Both the position numbers and the translations under genes were made by a program. A stretch of 64,000 bases of DNA from Rhizobiales bacterium Ga0077525 (GTDB lineage Bacteria > Pseudomonadota > Alphaproteobacteria > Rhizobiales > Xanthobacteraceae): assembly GCA_001464835.1 (NCBI GenBank), contig LNDS01000031.1, positions 21,840 through 85,839 on the forward strand, given 5' to 3'. Shown here piece after piece: positions 58,622-64,000 of this stretch. The notes beneath the pieces were generated by a model. That model was not told the origin of the DNA. It saw only the letters and a list, made by a program, of their open reading frames with translations, and did not search any database. Numbering within the stretch: the stretch's first letter is position 1; each line of letters begins with the position of its first letter.

Positions 58622-59317
58622 TCAGCGTTTCTCTTTGCGCACGGTCTTGCGCCTGGCCTTGTTTTTCTTTTTGCGCGGGTCCGGCCATTCGACGATTGAC
58701 TGCGCCTTGAGTTCGACCGGTGTCACGCGGCGTAGCTTGCGCATGGCATGTTTCGGCGCAAGCGGAATATGCGGCGCGGTGTCGAGTTCGATCAGCAGCC
58801 AGTCGAGGTCTTCCGGCAAGGTCACCCAGCGCTGCGGCGCATAGCGCGTCAACGAGATCGGCTTTGAATATTCCAGCAGCGACTTCTGGCCGCTGGCCAA
58901 GGTGTATTCATGCGCGTAGCTCATCATCAATTCGCGCGGGCTCCTGTAGATTGGATCGCGCCAGCGCAGGATGGCGTGGTTGGTCTTGCTGATCGCGCCC
59001 CACAGGCCGCGCACCTTGAACAGAGTGATGATGTGATCCTGGTCTGTCGGCCGCGCGCGCATGTCCACCAGCCAGGCCGGCTTGCCGTGGTAGATGAGCG
59101 CCGCCACGGCAAAGACCGCGCCTTCCGCGCAATGCGCCAGCCGCGCTTTCAGCATCGTGCGCGGCGACATCGCGGTGTCGCCGGCGAGGCAGAAGTTGGC
59201 CGGCACGCGGTCGAGGAAAGTCTGGATCTTCTGCGGCGTGTCGAGCCGCGCAAAGGTTCGATGCTCGGCAGGCGTCAGCAGTGCGCGAAGTCGGTTGCGG
59301 TAGGCGAGTGTGGTCAT
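58622..59317 (-). CDS. Protein of unknown function, possibly transglutaminase-like
   Basis: A 231-residue soluble protein. The core has a cysteine in LAHCAEGAVFAVAALI followed by a strand WLVDMRA, then DQDHIITLFKV with a histidine, and RWRDPIYRSP with an aspartate. This Cys-His-Asp order is that of transglutaminase-like enzymes, but I cannot confirm homology. The C-terminal 20 residues are strongly basic (KKKNKARRKTVRK). It lies 17 bases upstream of the thioesterase on the same strand, so the two are probably co-transcribed. Confidence 0.7.
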   Translation of the reverse strand: MTTLAYRNRLRALLTPAEHRTFARLDTPQKIQTFLDRVPANFCLAGDTAMSPRTMLKARLAHCAEGAVFAVAALIYHGKPAWLVDMRARPTDQDHIITLFKVRGLWGAISKTNHAILRWRDPIYRSPRELMMSYAHEYTLASGQKSLLEYSKPISLTRYAPQRWVTLPEDLDWLLIELDTAPHIPLAPKHAMRKLRRVTPVELKAQSIVEWPDPRKKKNKARRKTVRKEKR

Positions 59318-59450
59318 GCCCGTTCAATCTATGCGGATCGGGTGCTGCGCGGGGTGGCGCTGGCGCCGGTCCACAGCTTAGTTCGGGCGCGGACGATGCT
59401 GCCCCTGGAGGCTAAAATAGGGGAAGAAATTAAGCGCGTGCGCGAGCGTG

Positions 59451-59471
59451 AGGAGACAAATCTCCTTATTT
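59451..59471 (+). terminator. Terminator-like hairpin in the cysJ upstream region
   Basis: AGGAGA (59451-59456), loop CAAA, TCTCCT (59461-59466), then TATTTTT. No plus-strand gene precedes it, so it may be an attenuator in the cysJ leader, or a chance hairpin. The stem is only 6 bp. Confidence 0.35.
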
Positions 59472-59573
59472 TTGTGAAGTTATTGTCTTTAAACAGAAAA
59501 TCCTTCTATTTGGACCGCAATCAGCGTCCTTATCGCGGCCCTTGCCGCGCGTTCAAATCAGGCGGCCCGGCCC

Positions 59574-61337
59574 ATGTCCCCGAACCTTGCCACCATCCCG
59601 AAGACCGCGCCCTTCACCGAGGAAGATGTCGATCTGCTCAACCGCGTGGTCGGGCCGGCCTCGGCGGTGCAGCGCGCCTGGCTTGCCGGCTTTCTCGCCG
59701 GCGTCGAGTCGGTGCAAGGGACGTTGGGCGCTGCGCAGCCGGCGGCGCCGGCGCGTCCGGCCGAGCCGATTACGATTGTTTATGCCAGCGAGTCCGGCAA
59801 TTGCGAGAAGCTCGCCAACGATCTGGCGAAGGCATCGCGCAAGAACGGCCTGAAGCCGACTTTGATCGACATGGCCGATCTCGATGTCGCCATTTTGGCG
59901 TCCACTAAAAAACTGATCTTCATCGCCGCCACCTGGGGCGAGGGCGAGCCGCCGGCGCGCGCCGTGCGCGCCTATGGTGAACTGATGGGCGAGGGCGCGC
60001 CGCGTCTCGATGGCGTCGAGTTCGGTGTGCTGGCGCTCGGCGACACGGCCTATGTGGAATTCTGCGCCATCGGCAAGAAGATCGACGAGCGGCTTGCCGC
60101 GCTGGGCGGAAAGCGCGTGGTCGAGCGCGTCGATTGCGATCTTGATTTCGCCGAGCCTGCCGGGCAATGGCTCGGCGATGCGTTGAAAGTTCTGACGCCG
60201 CCGGCCGATGTCGATCGCGGTCGCGTCATTGAAGTCGATTTCGGCAGCAAGCCGGCGGGTTCGCCGAACACCGATATTGTCGAGGCCGAAGTGACCGAAC
60301 TGGTGAATTTGAATTCGTCGCGCTCGGACAAGGAGACGGTGCATCTGGCGCTGGCGTTCGAGAACGGCACGCCGGCCTATGAGCCCGGCGACTCGCTCGA
60401 TCTCTATGCCGAGAACGATCCGGCCTATGTCGATGAATTGCTCAAGCTCGCCGGCCTGTCCGGCGACGCCAAATTGCGCGACGAGTTGATCAGGACGCGC
60501 GACGTGACGACTCTGTCGCTCAAGTCGCTTGAGACCTTTGCCGCGCAGACCGGGCATTACTATGTCAAGAAGCTGATCGCCGACGGCGAGGCCAAGGACT
60601 GGATCGCCGGCCGCCAGTTGATCGACTTGATCGAAACCTTTTCGATAACGCTGACCGCCGATCATTTGCGCGCCGTGACGCGCACTTTGGCGCCGCGCGC
60701 CTATTCGATCGCCTCGGCGCGCAGCGAGGCCGGCGACGAGGCGCATCTTCTGATTTCCGCCGTGCGCTACGAGACGCAAGGCCGCGCCCGCAAGGGCGTT
60801 GCATCGAATTATGTCGCTGAACGGCTCAAGCGCGGTGCCAAAGTGCGCGTCAAGCTCAAGCCCAACAAACATTTCCGCCTGCCGACGCCAGAGCAGGACA
60901 TCATCATGGTCGGTCCCGGCACCGGCGTCGCGCCGTTCAGGGCCTTCGTCCAGGAACGCCGCGCGACCAAGGCCAAGGGCAAGAGCTGGCTGTTCTTCGG
61001 CGACCGCCAGTACACGCACGATTTCCTCTATCAACTCGACTGGCAGGAAGCTTTGGCCGACGGCGCGCTGACCCGCATGGATGTCGCGTTCTCGCGCGAC
61101 ACACCGGAGAAGGTCTATGTCCAGCACAGGATTTGGGAGCGACGCCGCGACCTGATCGAATGGCTCGACGCCGGCGCCAGTTTCTATGTCTGCGGTGACG
61201 CGAAGAACATGGCGAAGGATGTACGTGCGGCGCTGGTCGCGGCCTATGCCGACGTCAGGCAGCTTTCGGCGGAAGCGGCCGAGCAGACGGTCGCCTCGCT
61301 CGAGCGCGACAAGCGTTATCTGACGGATACTTATTAA
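59574..61337 (+). CDS. cysJ: Sulfite reductase flavoprotein subunit
   Basis: Passes electrons from NADPH through FAD and FMN to the sulfite reductase hemoprotein. The 587-residue protein has a flavodoxin domain (IVYASESGNCEKLANDLA, near residue 65), a connecting/FAD domain with PRAYSIASARSE (near residue 375), and an NADPH domain with MVGPGTGVAPFRAFVQER and the C-terminal FYVCGDAKNMAKDV. It ends in KRYLTDTY, as CysJ proteins do. cysI follows after 50 bases. Confidence 0.93.
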   Translation: MSPNLATIPKTAPFTEEDVDLLNRVVGPASAVQRAWLAGFLAGVESVQGTLGAAQPAAPARPAEPITIVYASESGNCEKLANDLAKASRKNGLKPTLIDMADLDVAILASTKKLIFIAATWGEGEPPARAVRAYGELMGEGAPRLDGVEFGVLALGDTAYVEFCAIGKKIDERLAALGGKRVVERVDCDLDFAEPAGQWLGDALKVLTPPADVDRGRVIEVDFGSKPAGSPNTDIVEAEVTELVNLNSSRSDKETVHLALAFENGTPAYEPGDSLDLYAENDPAYVDELLKLAGLSGDAKLRDELIRTRDVTTLSLKSLETFAAQTGHYYVKKLIADGEAKDWIAGRQLIDLIETFSITLTADHLRAVTRTLAPRAYSIASARSEAGDEAHLLISAVRYETQGRARKGVASNYVAERLKRGAKVRVKLKPNKHFRLPTPEQDIIMVGPGTGVAPFRAFVQERRATKAKGKSWLFFGDRQYTHDFLYQLDWQEALADGALTRMDVAFSRDTPEKVYVQHRIWERRRDLIEWLDAGASFYVCGDAKNMAKDVRAALVAAYADVRQLSAEAAEQTVASLERDKRYLTDTY

Positions 61338-61387
61338 GCCTTGTCCCGGGCGCAGCGCCGCACAAAGTGCGGGCGAGAGGCCATTCA

Positions 61388-63103
61388 ATGACCGACGAAC
61401 TTTCGCGCAACGAATACATCAAGGAAGCCAGCCGCTATTTGCGCGGCACATTGGCCGAGGGGCTGCGCGACGATTCGACCGGCGCCATCGTCGAGGACGA
61501 TCAGCAGCTGGTCAAATTCCACGGCATGTACATGCAGGACGACCGCGACCTGCGGCCGGAACGCACGCGCAAGAAAATGGAGAAGGCGTTCTCCTTCATG
61601 ATCCGCGTGCGCATGCCGGGCGGCGTGGTGACGCCGAAGCAATGGCTGGCGCTCGATCATGTCGCGCGCGCCTATGGCAATGAGACGATGCGGCTGACGA
61701 CGCGGCAGACCGTGCAGCTGCACGGCATCATCAAGTCGAACCTCAAGGCGATGATGCGCGAGATCGACACGGTGTTGCTCGATTCCATCGCCGCCTGCGG
61801 CGACGTCAACCGCAACGTGATGTGCAATCCCAACCCCGGTGAAAGCCGCGCGCATGCCGCGGCCATCGAACTGGCGCGCAGCATTTCCGCGCATCTGACG
61901 CCGCGTACGCCGGCCTATCGCGAAATCTGGCTCGATGGCGAAAAGATCGCCGGCCACGATGAGGGGGCGGTCGAGCCGATCTACGGCAAGACCTATCTGC
62001 CGCGCAAATTCAAGATCGTGGTGGCGGTGCCGCCGTCGAACGATGTCGATATCTTCGCGCACGATCTCGGCTACATCGCCATTCTCGACGCGCAGGGCCA
62101 TGTCACCGGCTGGAACGTCACCGCCGGCGGCGGCATGGGGATGACGCATGGCGAGCCGGAGACCTATCCGCGCACCGCCGACATGCTTGGTTTCATCGCC
62201 GACGCTGACGCCGTGAAGGTCGCCGAGGCGGTGGTGACCACGCAGCGCGACTGGGGCAACCGCAAGAACCGCAAGCACGCGCGGCTGAAATACACCATCG
62301 AGGATCGCGGGTTGGAGGCCTTCCGTGCCGAGGTCGAACGCCGCGCCGGCGTGACGTTTGAAGCCCCCAAACCGTTTAAATTCACCTCGACCGGCGACCG
62401 CTACGGCTGGAGCCAAGGCGACGACGGACGCGGCCATCTGACTTTGTTCGTCGAGAATGGCCGCATTCACGATCTGCCCGGCAAGGCGCAGATGGCGGCC
62501 TTGCGCGAGATCGCCAATGTCCATGACGGCGACTTCCGCGTCACCGCCAATCAGAACCTGATTATTGCCAATGTGGCGACGGAAAAGCAGGCCGGGATCG
62601 AGCGCATCGCGCGCGAAGCGGGTCTCCTTGCGCCGTGGTCGGGCCTGCGCCGCAACGCCATGGCCTGCGTCGCGCTGCCGACCTGCGGCTTGGCCTTGGC
62701 GGAAAGCGAACGCTATCTGCCGGACCTCATCACCGCGCTCGACAGGAGCTTGGCCAAAAACGGCCTGTCGGCCGACGATATCGTCATCCGCATGACTGGC
62801 TGCCCGAACGGATGCGCGCGGCCCTATCTCGCCGAGATCGGTTTGGTCGGGAAGGGACCAGGCCGCTATAACCTTTATCTTGGTGCGGCGTTTGACGGCT
62901 CACGCCTGTCCAAGCTCTATGCCCCCGATCTCGATCATGACGGCATCGTCGCCGCGCTCGATCCGATTTTTGCCGCTTACGCGACGCGGCGCGAGGCCGG
63001 CGAACGCTTCGGCGATTTCACCATTCGCGCCGGCTTTGTCGCCAAGACCGGCAATGGCGCCGACTTCCACGCCAATATCGGGCAGCCTTCGGTGGCGGCA
63101 TGA
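61388..63103 (+). CDS. cysI: Nitrite/sulfite reductase hemoprotein (CysI type)
   Basis: Reduces sulfite to sulfide at a siroheme coupled to a 4Fe-4S cluster. From ATG 61388 the protein has 571 residues. Cluster ligands C427, C433, C472 and C476 are present in C-x5-C and C-x3-C arrangement (ACVALPTCG, GCPNGCARPY). Siroheme-binding arginines lie in TTRQTVQLHG. It overlaps cysG by 4 bases, so the siroheme supply gene is in the same operon, though broken. Confidence 0.95.
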   Translation: MTDELSRNEYIKEASRYLRGTLAEGLRDDSTGAIVEDDQQLVKFHGMYMQDDRDLRPERTRKKMEKAFSFMIRVRMPGGVVTPKQWLALDHVARAYGNETMRLTTRQTVQLHGIIKSNLKAMMREIDTVLLDSIAACGDVNRNVMCNPNPGESRAHAAAIELARSISAHLTPRTPAYREIWLDGEKIAGHDEGAVEPIYGKTYLPRKFKIVVAVPPSNDVDIFAHDLGYIAILDAQGHVTGWNVTAGGGMGMTHGEPETYPRTADMLGFIADADAVKVAEAVVTTQRDWGNRKNRKHARLKYTIEDRGLEAFRAEVERRAGVTFEAPKPFKFTSTGDRYGWSQGDDGRGHLTLFVENGRIHDLPGKAQMAALREIANVHDGDFRVTANQNLIIANVATEKQAGIERIAREAGLLAPWSGLRRNAMACVALPTCGLALAESERYLPDLITALDRSLAKNGLSADDIVIRMTGCPNGCARPYLAEIGLVGKGPGRYNLYLGAAFDGSRLSKLYAPDLDHDGIVAALDPIFAAYATRREAGERFGDFTIRAGFVAKTGNGADFHANIGQPSVAA

Positions 63104-64000
63104 GCGGCCCGCGCAAACCGTCTGAAGCCCGTCCCGACAGGATGTCGAAGCTGGCGCGATTGCCGGTATTCTTCGCGCTCGAGGGAAAGCGCGTCGTGCT
63201 GGCCGGCGGCAGTGCGGCGGCGGCGTGGAAAGCGGAGCTGATGTCGGCGGCCGGCGCGCGTGTCGATGTCTATGCCGAGGATGTTTCCGACGAGATGCGG
63301 CAGATGGCGGCCGACGCGCCGGGCGGCGTCATCACGATCATCGAGCGCACTTGGTCTGCGAACGATCTGAAGGACGCGGCGGTCGCCATCGGCGCGTTCG
63401 ACGACGATGAAAGCTCCGCGGCTTTCGCCGCCGCCTCGCGCGCCGCCGGCGTGCCGGTCAATGTCATCGACAAACCGGCGTTCTGCGATTTCTCTTTCGG
63501 CGCCATCGTCAATCGTTCGCCACTGGGCCGGTATTCGCGCAGGCCATCCGGGCGAAGCTTGAAGCGCTGCTGCCGAACGGCTTTGCCCAGTGGGCGGCGG
63601 CCGCCGGAAAATGGCGCGGCGCCGTCAAGGTGTCCGGATTGTCATTTTCAGGACGCCGCAAGTTCTGGCAGGTGTTCACCGCGCATGCGGTCAAGAACCC
63701 GGACACCGCGCCGCTGGAATCCGATTTCGATCGTTTCGTTGCTGAAGTCAAAGGTCTCGGCGCTGCCGTTGAGTCCGGCTCGGTGACTTTGGTCGGCGCC
63801 GGTCCCGGCGACCCAGAACTGCTGACCCTACGCGCCGTCCGCGCGCTGCAATCGGCCGACGTCATTCTGTTCGACGATCTGGTGTCGCGCGATGTGCTCG
63901 ATTTCGCCCGCCGCGAGGCGCGCAAGATGCTGGTCGGCAAGACCGGCTTTGGGCCTTCGTGCAAGCAGAGCGACATTAACGAATTGATGGTCTCGCTGGC
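63100..64000 (+). pseudogene. cysG: Siroheme synthase cysG, frameshifted by a ~28-nt deletion; 3' end outside window
   Basis: CysG normally fuses a precorrin-2 dehydrogenase/ferrochelatase to a uroporphyrinogen methyltransferase. The first frame (from 63100) encodes the Rossmann part up to FGAIVNRSPL, then shifts into nonsense and stops at 63784-63786. The correct frame resumes at 63528 as PVFAQAIRAKLEALLPNGF and runs through VTLVGAGPGDPELLTLRA to the window end. Homologues have about 10 residues (VIGISTDGAA-like) between the two; only 2 nt remain, so 28 nt are missing near 63525. The methyltransferase part has a GTG (63783) overlapping the early stop as GTGA, so separate expression is conceivable. 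Confidence 0.85.

Noticed and set aside
58605..58688. ATG at 58688 as thioesterase start
   Set aside because: It would overlap the preceding gene by 67 bases with a charged, non-family extension; GTG 58604 gives the family length and has AGGA in place.
59553..61388. 611-residue minus-strand frame opposite cysJ
   Set aside because: Covers cysJ almost exactly and shows no motif; cysJ has all flavoprotein motifs.

Overview
The window looks like a chromosomal segment of a high-GC alphaproteobacterium of the Hyphomicrobiales (Nitrobacteraceae/Xanthobacteraceae type, i.e. relatives of Bradyrhizobium, Rhodopseudomonas or Pseudolabrys). The grounds are a circularly permuted two-piece tmRNA gene, an alphaproteobacterial SspB next to it, CtrA-type TTAA-N7-TTAA sites, DUF4169 paired with a ribbon-helix-helix protein, and long palindromic intergenic repeats of a kind I associate with Bradyrhizobium relatives. 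I see no prophage, insertion sequence, plasmid function or CRISPR array. Most of the window is housekeeping and transport, with one catabolic island near 52.5-59.3 kb.

Layout. 0-5.4 kb: end of a D-lactate/glycolate-type FAD oxidase, a large AsmA-like protein, and the RHH/DUF4169 pair. 5.9-8.4 kb (minus): fumC, sspB and the permuted ssrA. 8.6-12.2 kb: a tandem HD-GYP protein and orphan tctBA. 12.4-16.5 kb (minus): an Mla/MCE lipid-transport operon (mlaE-F-D) and a coiled-coil protein preceded by two CtrA boxes. 16.8-19.6 kb: thyA-GNAT-folA with overlapping ends, then a shortened VOC protein and an SDR on the minus strand. 19.9-26.8 kb: hflK-hflC-DUF2065-degP, serB, a Sel1-repeat protein and miaA. 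27-29 kb: a chemoreceptor. 29-32.5 kb: a complete attenuator (promoter, Ile/Leu/Val leader peptide, terminator) in front of ilvB-ilvH, then a LysE exporter. 32.7-36.6 kb: sulfate transporter (SBP-cysT-cysW-cysA). 36.8-40.6 kb: ilvC and an NMT1-type ABC transporter whose ATPase lacks 12 residues between the signature motif and Walker B. 40.7-45.7 kb: pdxY, PhzF-like, NUDIX, PPK2 and a patatin lipoprotein. 45.9-47.7 kb: Leu-rich leader peptide and leuA. 47.8-51 kb (minus): a TAXI-TRAP transporter. 51.6-52.5 kb: LTXXQ/Spy-like protein and tRNA-Lys(CTT). 52.5-59.3 kb: boxR-reductase-ferredoxin (minus) divergent from boxC-boxB, with two TGCA-N6-TGCA operators, a thioesterase and an unknown protein. 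59.6-64 kb: cysJ, cysI and a frameshifted cysG.

How the genes work together. Branched-chain amino acid synthesis is spread over ilvBH, ilvC and leuA, and two of these loci have leader peptides suited to attenuation. Sulfur assimilation is covered by sulfate uptake and sulfite reductase, but the siroheme synthase that should serve CysI is broken by an apparent 28-nt deletion. Protein quality control is concentrated here: tmRNA, the SspB adaptor for its tag, HflKC and DegP. The box island encodes the epoxidase and lyase of aerobic benzoyl-CoA degradation. No boxA is present; instead a ferredoxin and a thioredoxin-reductase-like ferredoxin reductase share an operon with boxR. This arrangement is the most interesting candidate for an unusual system in the window.
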